DNA of 64,000 nt from Streptomyces fuscichromogenes. Its GTDB lineage: Bacteria; Actinomycetota; Actinomycetes; Streptomycetales; Streptomycetaceae. The stretch covers positions 62,001 to 126,000 of the forward strand of contig NZ_BMML01000008.1 of NCBI RefSeq assembly GCF_014645815.1, in the 5' to 3' direction. Under the pieces are notes generated by a model. It had not been told where the DNA came from, searched no databases, and was given only the letters and a program-made list of their open reading frames with translations. The position numbers were made by a program, and so were the translations under genes. Of this stretch, positions 1-7,743 are shown in pieces (the stretch's first letter is position 1; every line of letters begins with the position of its first letter).

Positions 1-1103
1 TCCGGGTTCTGGGTGGCCTGTTCGGCGGTGCGGCTCCACCACTGGCTGATGTCGTTGGGGTAGATCAGGAACTCGCCGGCCGCGAACTTGGGGCCCGGGT
101 CGGGGGCGTTCTTGCCGAGCATGGCGTCGGGGTGCACGACCCCGGCGGCGAAGAGCTTGCGGGCCCACTCCAGCGCTTCGAGGTACTCGTCGGTCTCGAT
201 GCGGTTGACGAGCTTGCCGTCGACGAGGTTCCAGCCCAGCGGCTTCTCGCTGCCGGACAGGACGCTGAACATCTGCCAGGCCGTCCACTTCATGTCCATG
301 CAGGCCCAGCGCTTGGCCTTGGCGTTGGTGATCTCCTTGGCGAGGGACAGGAACTCGTCGGCGGAGCGCGGGACTTCGTAGCCCTCCTTGTCGAAGATGT
401 CCTTGCGGTAGAGGGGCACGATGTTGGTGACGTACGAGGACGGCATCGGCAGTCCGCGCAGCTTGCCGCCGAAGATGCAGCGCCGCCAGGCGTCGGTCGG
501 GATGGCGGCGAGGTTCGGGTAGTCCTTGACCTTGTCGCCCGAGAGGTAGGGGCCGAGGTCGGCGAACTTGCTGATGATGGCGGTGGGTATCTTGCCGCCC
601 ATGTTCCAGTTCGGGATGACCACGACGTCCGGTACGTCGCTGGAGGCGAGGACGGCGCCGAGCTTCTGGTCGTAGGTGTTGCCGTCCTGGTTCTGCCACT
701 CGACGTCGACGCCGATCATGTCGTTCATCGCGTTGTAGTAGGGGTTGTCCTGCTTGGGCGGGGAGCCCCAGAACGGCGACATGACGGTGACCTTGCCGCC
801 CTTGCCGAGCTTCTTCGGGACCGAGGTCTTCAGGGTCGCCAGGTCGAGCTTGCTGGTGAATCCGGTCGACGAGCCGTACTTCGAGGGGATGTCCGGGGTC
901 ACCACGTTGTTGGCGACGTAGGCCGGCAACAGCTTCTTCGCGTCCTTGCCCGAGGAGGAGCCTCCTCCCGAACCGCTGTCCGACGCCCCGCAGGCGGTGA
1001 GCAGCGGCATCCCGCCCGCCACCGCTGCGGTGGCGACTGCGGTGGCGGTGAGGAATCTTCTCCGGCTCGGCCCGGAGGGGGCGGAAGCGGCGTTCGGCGT
1101 CAT
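1..1103 (-). CDS. Sugar ABC transporter substrate-binding lipoprotein, 3' end cut by window edge
   Basis: About 367 codons are visible, and the frame is open to the first base of the window. The start ATG is preceded by an AAGGG ribosome site about eight bases upstream. The N terminus has a twin-arginine motif (SRRRFLTA) and a lipobox (LLTACG), followed by a Gly/Ser-rich linker, so the product is a Tat-exported lipoprotein on the outer face of the membrane. The mature part has a type-2 solute-binding layout (for example KVTVMSPFWG and later PNWNMGGKIP), resembling LplA/YtcQ-type oligosaccharide binders. It is divergent from the GH3 glycosidase gene across a region with LacI-type palindromes, so it probably supplies that enzyme with an imported oligosaccharide. 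Permease genes would lie outside the window. The sugar is not known. Confidence 0.88.
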   Translation of the reverse strand, partial: MTPNAASAPSGPSRRRFLTATAVATAAVAGGMPLLTACGASDSGSGGGSSSGKDAKKLLPAYVANNVVTPDIPSKYGSSTGFTSKLDLATLKTSVPKKLGKGGKVTVMSPFWGSPPKQDNPYYNAMNDMIGVDVEWQNQDGNTYDQKLGAVLASSDVPDVVVIPNWNMGGKIPTAIISKFADLGPYLSGDKVKDYPNLAAIPTDAWRRCIFGGKLRGLPMPSSYVTNIVPLYRKDIFDKEGYEVPRSADEFLSLAKEITNAKAKRWACMDMKWTAWQMFSVLSGSEKPLGWNLVDGKLVNRIETDEYLEALEWARKLFAAGVVHPDAMLGKNAPDPGPKFAAGEFLIYPNDISQWWSRTAEQATQNP

Positions 1104-1262
1104 TGCGTCAACCCTTCGTGGCGCACCAGGACACCCGGCGGTGGCCGTCGGCTGCGGTGTCTCGAGTGGAACTGGCTGAGCTGAAGCGATCCTCCGACCC
1201 GTGTCACGCGTCCCTGGCAGGAACCGGCTGACCGGCCTGCCCGCTGACCTGCTGACCGGTCA

Positions 1263-1285
1263 TTCGACTAGTCGAAGCGCTTCGA
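1263..1285. promoter_or_regulatory. Two overlapping palindromes, likely LacI-family operator
   Basis: TTCGACTAGTCGAA (1263-1276) overlaps TCGAAGCGCTTCGA (1272-1285), and both are perfect 14-bp palindromes. The second has the AGCGCT core typical of LacI-family operators and recurs identically at 1432-1445. It lies about 170 bases upstream of the binding-protein start. Inference: it controls the transporter operon. Confidence 0.65.
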
Positions 1286-1402
1286 TGTTGCTGCGAGGTT
1301 AAGTGAACACCCGAGGGTGCACAAGGGTCGCTCCCAAGATTCCTCCGATGTACCGGGGGTGACCTGTTCTTATGCGCCACTTGAAATATCGGCGACCATC
1401 CC

Positions 1403-1445
1403 TTGACACCCACCCCTGCGTCGAATGAGCATCGAAGCGCTTCGA
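1403..1445 (+). promoter_or_regulatory. Promoter and LacI-type operator of the GH3 gene
   Basis: TTGACA (1403-1408) and a weak TGAGCA (1426-1431) are separated by 17 bases. The perfect palindrome TCGAAGCGCTTCGA (1432-1445) would sit on the transcription start. Sugar-induced derepression is the natural reading. Because the operator covers the upstream ATG at 1425, that ATG is unlikely to be the start of translation. Confidence 0.55.
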
Positions 1446-1481
1446 AAGGGCCTCGCCGCTCCACCGCAAGGGGAACCGCAC

Positions 1482-4322
1482 GTGACCGCAAAAACGCCGC
1501 CCGCGCCGCCTTTCCGCGATCCGCGCCTGCCGTTCGCGAAGCGCATCGACGATCTGCTGGCGCAGCTCACCCTGGACGAGAAGGTCTCCTTCCTGCACCA
1601 GTTCACGCCCGCCGTGCCGCGCCTCGGCATCGCCGCCTTCCGCACCGGCCAGGAGGCCCTGCACGGGGTGGCCTGGATGGGCCCGGCGACGGTGTTCCCG
1701 CAGGCGGTGGGGCTCGGCGCGACCTGGAACACCGACCTCGTACGCCGGGTCGGGGAGGCCGTGTCCAAGGAGGTCCGGGCGATGCGCGCCCAGGACGACC
1801 GGGTCGGCCTCAACGTCTGGGCGCCGACCGTGAACCTGCTGCGCCACCCGCTGTGGGGCCGCAACGAGGAGGGCTACTCCGAGGACCCGAAGCTCACCTC
1901 CGCCATCGCCACCGCCTACACCCGCGGCCTGCGCGGCGACCATCCGGTGTACTGGCGCACGGCGCCCGTCCTGAAGCACTGGCTGGCCCACGACAACGAG
2001 ACGGACCGGGCCACTTCCTCCTCCTCGGTGCGCCCGCGGGTGCTGCACGAGTACGACCTGCGCGCCTTCCGGGAGGCCGTGGAGGCGGGCGCGGTGGCCG
2101 GGGTGATGCCCGCGTACAACCTGGTCAACGGCCGCCCCAACCACGTCTCCCCGTACCTGCGCGAGCAGTTGCGCACCTGGACCGACGAGGACCTGCTGGT
2201 CTGCTCGGACGCCGGCGCGCCCAGCAACCTCGTCGACCACGAGCACTACTTCGCCACCCACGAGGAGGCCACGGCGGCCGCCCTGCTCGCCGGTGTGGAC
2301 AGCTTCACCGACCATGGCACGGACAGCTCGCAGATCGTCGCGCGGCTCCAGGGGGCGCTGGCGCAGGGCCTGTTGACGGAGGCCGACATCGACACGGCGG
2401 TGCGCCGCCAGCTCTCGGTCCGCTTCCGCCTCGGCGAGTTCGACCCGCTCGACGACCCGCATCCGGGCACGGCGGCGTTCGACACCCCGGCGCACCGCGC
2501 CCTCGCCCAGGAGGCGGCCGAGCAGGCGGTCGTCCTGCTCAAGAACGACGGCGACCTGCTGCCGCTGGCGCCCGACGCCCGGATCGCCGTGGTCGGTCTG
2601 CTCGCCGACGAGTGCAAACTCGACTGGTACAGCGGCACGTTGATCCACCGCTCCACTCCGCTGGAGGGCCTGTACGAGCGGTTCGGCGCGCAGCGCGTGG
2701 AGTTCGCGGAGGGCGTGGACCGGGTCCGGCTGCGGCTCGCGGACGGCACCTTCCTGCACGTGCCGACCGCCCCCGAGGCCGCCGACGAGGTGCGCGGCGC
2801 GGCGGGTGCCCTGGATCCGGCGCTGCTGGCGGGCCGCACCGACCTCCCGCCGCTCACCACCGACCCCGCCGGCACCGAGTTCGCGCTGGCCGACTGGGGC
2901 GAGGGGGTCCTCACCCTCCGGGCCCCGGACGGCCGTTACCTCTCCGTCGCCGAGGACGGCTTCGTCCGCGCCGCCGCGGACCAGCCCGGCGGCTGGGTCG
3001 TCCAGGAGACGTTCCGCCTGGAACCCCACGAGAACGGTCACCTCCTCCGGCACCTCGGCACGGATCGCCACGTCTCTGTCGCCGCCGACGGGGTGAAGGT
3101 TGCCGCCGAGAACGCCTCGATCCTTGAGTTGATCATCGTCGAACGCGGTACGGACGCCGTCACCAGGGTCGCCGCCGCGGCCGACGCGGTCCTGGTGGTC
3201 GCGGGCAACGACCCGCACATCAACGGCCGCGAGACCGAGGACCGCACGACCCTGGCCCTGCCCCCGCACCAGGAGCGGCTGCTGCGGGCCGCGCGCGCCG
3301 CGAACCCGCGCACGGTGCTGGCGCTGGTGTCGTCGTACCCGTACGCGGTGGACACCGCCCGGCTGCCCGCCGTGCTCTGGACGGCGCACGGCGGCCAGGC
3401 GGCCGGCACCGCCCTGGCCCGCGTCCTCGCCGGGGACGCCTCCCCCGCGGGCCGCCTCCCGCAGACCTGGTACGCGGCCGACGGCGACCTTCCCGACCTG
3501 CTCGACTACGACGTGCTGGGCGCCCGCCAGACGTACCTCTACTTCGAGGGCGCCCCGCTCTTCCCGTTCGGCCACGGCCTGTCCTACGCGTCCTTCTCCT
3601 ACGCGGACCTGACGGCCGAGGTGACGGACGGAACGCTCCGGGTCTCCTTCACGGTCGCCAACACGGGCGACGTGACGGCGGACGAGGTGGCCCAGCTCTA
3701 CAGCCGGGCCGTCGAACCGTCGTCGGTACGCCCGCGCCGCGAACTCCTCGCCCACCGCCGACTCACCCTGCGCCCCGGCGAGCGGACCGCCCTCAGCTTC
3801 GAAGTCCCCCTCTCCGCCTTCGAGTTCTGGGACGTGGCACGCGGCGGACACCGCCTGGAGGCCGGCCCGTACGACGTGCTGGCCGGCGCGTCCAGCGAGG
3901 ACATCCGGTTGCGTACGACCGTGGTCCTGGACGGCGAGCCGGCGGCACCCCGCCCCGTCGCCGAACACGGCCTGGCGGCGGCGGACTTCGACGAGCAGTC
4001 CGGCATCGCGATCGTGGACCGCACGAAGGCGCAGGGCGACGCGGTCACCGCCGCGGGCGACGGAGCGGGCGAACTCGTCTACCGGGGCTGCGACTTCGGC
4101 TCGGGGGTCACGGGGGTGACCGCGCGGGTGTCGGGCACGGGCACGCTGGAACTCGCCCTGGACGGCGGCCCATCGCTCGCGGTGCTGTCCCTCGCCGAGC
4201 CGACGCCGGACCGGTACACGTACACCTCGCTCACCGCCGACATCACCGCCGAGGGCGTCCACGACGTCCGCATCACACTGCGCGGCCCGCTGCGGCTCGC
4301 GCACGTCGGCTTCTCCGGTTGA
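1482..4322 (+). CDS. Glycoside hydrolase family 3 beta-glycosidase (beta-glucosidase/beta-xylosidase type)
   Basis: I chose the GTG at 1482 (946 aa) because AAGGGG precedes it at normal spacing and the ATG at 1425 lies under the promoter/operator. There is no signal peptide, so the enzyme is probably cytoplasmic and hydrolyses imported oligosaccharides. The GH3 N-terminal barrel spans roughly residues 10-310, with the probable nucleophile Asp243 in LVCSDAGA. The second GH3 domain starts near 345 (AVVLLKNDGDLLPL) and is interrupted by an insertion at about 420-550. After that come NDPHINGRETEDR, a fibronectin-like domain near 720-770 and a carbohydrate-binding-like C terminus from about 826. 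At 946 aa it is longer than a minimal GH3 enzyme. Family is certain, substrate is not. Transcription ends at a strong hairpin 24 bases downstream. Confidence 0.92.
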   Translation: MTAKTPPAPPFRDPRLPFAKRIDDLLAQLTLDEKVSFLHQFTPAVPRLGIAAFRTGQEALHGVAWMGPATVFPQAVGLGATWNTDLVRRVGEAVSKEVRAMRAQDDRVGLNVWAPTVNLLRHPLWGRNEEGYSEDPKLTSAIATAYTRGLRGDHPVYWRTAPVLKHWLAHDNETDRATSSSSVRPRVLHEYDLRAFREAVEAGAVAGVMPAYNLVNGRPNHVSPYLREQLRTWTDEDLLVCSDAGAPSNLVDHEHYFATHEEATAAALLAGVDSFTDHGTDSSQIVARLQGALAQGLLTEADIDTAVRRQLSVRFRLGEFDPLDDPHPGTAAFDTPAHRALAQEAAEQAVVLLKNDGDLLPLAPDARIAVVGLLADECKLDWYSGTLIHRSTPLEGLYERFGAQRVEFAEGVDRVRLRLADGTFLHVPTAPEAADEVRGAAGALDPALLAGRTDLPPLTTDPAGTEFALADWGEGVLTLRAPDGRYLSVAEDGFVRAAADQPGGWVVQETFRLEPHENGHLLRHLGTDRHVSVAADGVKVAAENASILELIIVERGTDAVTRVAAAADAVLVVAGNDPHINGRETEDRTTLALPPHQERLLRAARAANPRTVLALVSSYPYAVDTARLPAVLWTAHGGQAAGTALARVLAGDASPAGRLPQTWYAADGDLPDLLDYDVLGARQTYLYFEGAPLFPFGHGLSYASFSYADLTAEVTDGTLRVSFTVANTGDVTADEVAQLYSRAVEPSSVRPRRELLAHRRLTLRPGERTALSFEVPLSAFEFWDVARGGHRLEAGPYDVLAGASSEDIRLRTTVVLDGEPAAPRPVAEHGLAAADFDEQSGIAIVDRTKAQGDAVTAAGDGAGELVYRGCDFGSGVTGVTARVSGTGTLELALDGGPSLAVLSLAEPTPDRYTYTSLTADITAEGVHDVRITLRGPLRLAHVGFSG

Positions 4323-4345
4323 GGGTCCGGAGCGGCCGGCACGGA

Positions 4346-4387
4346 GAAGGGGTCCGGCACCGGAAGGCACCGGTGCCGGACCCCTTC
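4346..4387. terminator. Strong hairpin terminator, probably bidirectional
   Basis: A perfect 18-bp stem (arms 4346-4363 and 4370-4387) closes a six-base loop. It lies just after the GH3 stop and between two convergent genes. Confidence 0.85.
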
Positions 4388-4412
4388 GAACCGCCCGGGA
4401 ACCGGTACACGA

Positions 4413-4447
4413 ACGGCCGCAGCCCCCGCACAGCGGGCTGCGGCCGT
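4413..4447 (-). terminator. Hairpin terminator of the aldehyde dehydrogenase gene
   Basis: 13-bp perfect arms, ACGGCCGCAGCCC (4413-4425) and its complement (4435-4447), enclose a nine-base loop. The hairpin begins about 30 bases beyond the stop of the minus-strand dehydrogenase gene. Confidence 0.75.
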
Positions 4448-4477
4448 CCCGTCGCTCTCAGACCCGTCCGAGGCAGG

Positions 4478-5926
4478 TCAGAGGGCCAGGCCGGTCAGGA
4501 CCAGGACGCGCTCGTAGGTGTAGTCGTCCATCGCGAACTTGACGCCCTCGCGGCCGACGCCGGACTGCTTCACGCCGCCGTACGGCATCTGGTCGGCGCG
4601 GTAGGAGGGGACGTCGCCGATCACGACGCCGCCGACTTCGAGGGCCCGGTGGGCGCGGAAGGCGAGCTGGAGGTCGTGGGTGAACACGCCTGCCTGGAGG
4701 CCGTACTTGGAGGCGTTGACGGCGGCGAAGGCCTCCGCCTCGCCGTTCACCTTCTGCACCGTGAGGACGGGGCCGAAGACCTCCTCGCAGGAGATCGTGG
4801 TGTCGGCCGGGACGTCGGTGAGGACGGTCGGCGCGTAGCTGGCGCCGTCCCGGTCGCCGCCGGTGAGCAGGGTGGCGCCGGCCTCGACGGCCTCCTTCAC
4901 CCATGCCTCGACCCGCTCCGCCGCCGCCTCGCTGACCAGCGGGCCGACGTCGGTCTTGTCGTCGGCGGGGTCGCCGGTGACCTGGGCCTCGACGGCGGCG
5001 ACGATGCGCGGGAGGAGCCGGTCGTAGACGGTGGCGTCCGCGATGACCCGCTGCACGGAGATGCAGGACTGGCCGCCCTGGTAGTTGGAGAAGGTCGCGA
5101 TGCGGGTCGCGGCCCAGTCCAGGTCGGCGTCGGAGGCGTAGTCGCCGAGGACGACGGCCGCGCCGTTGCCGCCGAGCTCCAGGGTGCAGTGCTTGCGGGG
5201 CACCGAGTCCATGATCGCGTAGCCGACCTTCTCGGAACCGGTGAAGGAGATGACCGGGAGGCGCTCGTCCTGGACGAGGGCGGCCATCTTGTCGTTGGCG
5301 ACCGGGAGGATCGACCAGGAACCGGCCGGGAGACCGTCCGTCTCGGCGAGCAGGTCGCCGATGATCAGGCCGGAGAGGGGGGTGGCGGGCGCCGGCTTGA
5401 GGATGATCGGCACGCCGGCGGCGATGGCCGGGGCGATCTTGTGGGCGCACAGGTTGAGCGGGAAGTTGAAGGGCGCGATGCCGAGCACGGCGCCCTTCGG
5501 GAAGCGGCGGGTCAGCGCCAGGCGGCCCTGGCCGCCGAGGTCGGTGTCCAGGCGCTGGGCCTCGCCGCTGTTGAAGCGGCGGGCCTCTTCGGCGGCGAAC
5601 CGGAACACGGACACGGCGCGGCCGACCTCGCCCCGGGCCCACTTGATCGGCTTGCCGTTCTCGGCGGAGATGAGCCGGGCTATGTCCTCGGTGCGCTCGG
5701 CGAGGCGGCGGCTGACGTGGTCGAGGGCGGCGGCGCGTACGTGGGCCGGGGTGGCGGCGAACTCGTCCCGTACGGCGTACGCGGCGGCGACGGCTTCCTC
5801 GACCTGGGCGTCGGTGGGCACGCTGACCGTGCCGACGGGACGGGCGTCCCACGGACTGGTCACGTCGAAGGTGTCCTCGCCGGTGACCTGGCGGCCGGCG
5901 AGCCAGAAGGCGTGGGTGGAGGTCAT
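4478..5926 (-). CDS. NAD(P)-dependent aldehyde dehydrogenase, probably succinate-semialdehyde/aminoaldehyde type
   Basis: The protein has 482 aa, the usual length for the aldehyde dehydrogenase superfamily. The catalytic Cys288 lies in GGQSCISVQR and the general base Glu250 in LELGGN. The N-terminal Rossmann region (PFNFPLNLCAHK, ILKPAPATPLSG) is complete. The start is the ATG of MTSTHAFWLAG; a longer open frame runs further upstream but lies inside the regulator gene in another frame. It oxidises an aldehyde to the acid in the cytoplasm. The PucR-type regulator directly upstream and gabT nearby suggest it turns succinate semialdehyde (from GABA) into succinate, but other small aldehydes are possible. 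The 146-base gap to the regulator gene could hold its own promoter. Confidence 0.85.
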   Translation of the reverse strand: MTSTHAFWLAGRQVTGEDTFDVTSPWDARPVGTVSVPTDAQVEEAVAAAYAVRDEFAATPAHVRAAALDHVSRRLAERTEDIARLISAENGKPIKWARGEVGRAVSVFRFAAEEARRFNSGEAQRLDTDLGGQGRLALTRRFPKGAVLGIAPFNFPLNLCAHKIAPAIAAGVPIILKPAPATPLSGLIIGDLLAETDGLPAGSWSILPVANDKMAALVQDERLPVISFTGSEKVGYAIMDSVPRKHCTLELGGNGAAVVLGDYASDADLDWAATRIATFSNYQGGQSCISVQRVIADATVYDRLLPRIVAAVEAQVTGDPADDKTDVGPLVSEAAAERVEAWVKEAVEAGATLLTGGDRDGASYAPTVLTDVPADTTISCEEVFGPVLTVQKVNGEAEAFAAVNASKYGLQAGVFTHDLQLAFRAHRALEVGGVVIGDVPSYRADQMPYGGVKQSGVGREGVKFAMDDYTYERVLVLTGLAL

Positions 5927-6072
5927 GTGCGAGTCCCGGCCCTTCCGCGTAGGGGGTGGATGTGCTGGGTGTTCGCCTCCACGGTAGGTCGGCGGGGGCG
6001 GGGGTGCGTTTGTCCGGGGTGTAGTGGTGGGGGCGGGGGGCGCGCCGGTTTGGCACGGTACCGGTCCGGCGG

Positions 6073-7638
6073 TCAGTCCGCCGACGTCGCCTTCAGGGCC
6101 AGCCACAGCTCCATGCGTACGTCCGGGTCGTCCAGGGAGCGGCCCAGGATCTCCTCGACCCTGCGCATCCGGTAGCGGAGGGTGTGGCGGTGGACGCCCA
6201 GGTCCGCCGCCGCCGCGTCCCACTGGCCGTGCCGGGAGAGCCAGGCGCGCATGGAGGCCACCAGGTCTCCCCGGCCGGTGGCGTCGTGCTCGTACAGCGC
6301 CCTCAGCAGACCGTCGGCGAACGCCTTGACCGCGTCGTCGGCCAGGAGGGGCAGGACCGAGCCCGCTGCCAGCTGCTCGTGCTCGACCAGGATCCGGCCC
6401 CGGCGCCGGGCCACGGACAGCGCCTGTTCGGCCTGTTTGTAGGCGGCCGCCGCCGCGATCGGGCCGGAGGGAGCCGACAGGCCGATGACCGGTTCGTCGG
6501 TCTCCGCGGCCCCCTGCTCCGGCACCGCCCGCGCCGCCTCGCGGGCCGCCGCGTACTCCAGGCACGCGGCGACCGCCGCACCCCCGTCCGCGGCCAGCAC
6601 CACCAGCCGCTCCCCCTCCGGCACCACCAGCACCGCCTCCCCGGAACGGGCCGCGGCCGACTCCACCGCCTCCGTGAGACCCGCCAGCAGCTCGGCCCCC
6701 GCGTCCGCGACGATCACCCGGAACGGGGCGTCGAGCAGCCCGCCGTAGAGGTCGCCGGCGACCCCTCGGGCGTGGTCCGGCTGCCCGGCGAGCAGCATCC
6801 GCAGCACCGCCGCCCCGACCCGCTGCTCGGCGGCGTGCAGCGAGCGGGAGCGTTCCGTCGTGAGGGTGAGGAGGGCGATCGCGGAGTGCACGGCGTAGCG
6901 CTCCGCCGTGCCCAGCGCCGAGGCCGTGCCGACCGCCAGGGCCGCTCGCGGGCGGCGGCCGGTGCCGAGGGAGTGCAGTTCCACCCGGTCCTCGTTGTCG
7001 GGGCCGCCGACCACCGAGGACGCCGGTGCCGGGCGTTCCCGGAGCCGCTCCACCTCCGCCGTCAGGCGCGCCGCCCGGCGCCCCGCCCACTCCGGCGCCG
7101 TCGCGACGACCGCGCCGGACGCGTCGTACAGCGCCGCCCAGCCGTCCACCTGTGCCGCGAGCGCGGCGAGCAGCCCCTCCGGGCCGGCCGTCAGCGCCTG
7201 CCTGGTCAGTTCGCGCTGGGCGGCGAAGCCCGCCGTCACCGCCCGGTACTGGTCGGCCGCGATCGCCGCCGAGACGGCCTTGCTGATGGCGAGGAAGGGG
7301 GTGCGGCGCGGTACCTCCAGCAGCGGCAGCCCCTCGTGCTCGGCCGCGTCGACCAGGGCCTTGGGGATCTCGTCGTAGTTGACCCCGACGGCGAAGCCGA
7401 GGCCCACCACACCGGCTCCGACCAGGCGTTTCACATACTTCCGCATCGCCTCCGGACTCTCCGCGTCCAGCTTCAGCGCGGTGATCAGGAGCAGTTCCCC
7501 GCCCTCCATGTAGGGCACGGGGTCGGCGAGTTCGCTGACATGGGCCCAGCGCACGGGCACGTCGAGGCGGTCCTCGCCCGCGCGCACGGTCAGTTTGAGC
7601 GCGGAGTGGTGGACGAGCGAGGCGAGCGTCGGTGGCAT
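6073..7638 (-). CDS. PucR-family transcriptional regulator
   Basis: 521 aa. The N-terminal PucR ligand-sensing domain is recognisable in the first ~120 residues (VRWAHVSELADPVPYMEGGELLLIT). A central GGDEF-like/CdaR region follows, and the C-terminal HTH_30 reads LGVHRHTLRYRMRRVEEILG. PucR/CdaR proteins control nitrogen-compound catabolism; in actinobacteria they often sit beside gabT and aldehyde dehydrogenase genes. It precedes the dehydrogenase on the same strand, and gabT lies 2.6 kb away on the other strand, so regulation of GABA/polyamine use is a reasonable inference. No clear ribosome site is seen; AGAGAAGA lies somewhat far upstream. Confidence 0.85.
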   Translation of the reverse strand: MPPTLASLVHHSALKLTVRAGEDRLDVPVRWAHVSELADPVPYMEGGELLLITALKLDAESPEAMRKYVKRLVGAGVVGLGFAVGVNYDEIPKALVDAAEHEGLPLLEVPRRTPFLAISKAVSAAIAADQYRAVTAGFAAQRELTRQALTAGPEGLLAALAAQVDGWAALYDASGAVVATAPEWAGRRAARLTAEVERLRERPAPASSVVGGPDNEDRVELHSLGTGRRPRAALAVGTASALGTAERYAVHSAIALLTLTTERSRSLHAAEQRVGAAVLRMLLAGQPDHARGVAGDLYGGLLDAPFRVIVADAGAELLAGLTEAVESAAARSGEAVLVVPEGERLVVLAADGGAAVAACLEYAAAREAARAVPEQGAAETDEPVIGLSAPSGPIAAAAAYKQAEQALSVARRRGRILVEHEQLAAGSVLPLLADDAVKAFADGLLRALYEHDATGRGDLVASMRAWLSRHGQWDAAAADLGVHRHTLRYRMRRVEEILGRSLDDPDVRMELWLALKATSAD

Positions 7639-7743
7639 CAGGCCGTCAGGTCTTCTCTTCAGCGAGGGAAACGGTCTTGGCCGTCCCGTATGAACGGCCT
7701 CTGTCGATTCTGCCTCACTGTACGGTCGCGGGTGCCCCCGTGT

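Noticed and set aside
132..1184. Long plus-strand frame opposite the sugar-binding protein
   Set aside because: Its protein is an Arg/Gly/Val-rich antisense shadow; the minus strand encodes a clear lipoprotein that runs off the window.
1425..1481. Upstream start codon for the GH3 gene
   Set aside because: It lies under the presumptive promoter and operator and has no ribosome site; the GTG at 1482 has one.
1299..4370. Very long minus-strand frame opposite the GH3 gene
   Set aside because: High-GC antisense artefact without motifs; the plus strand has the catalytic motifs.
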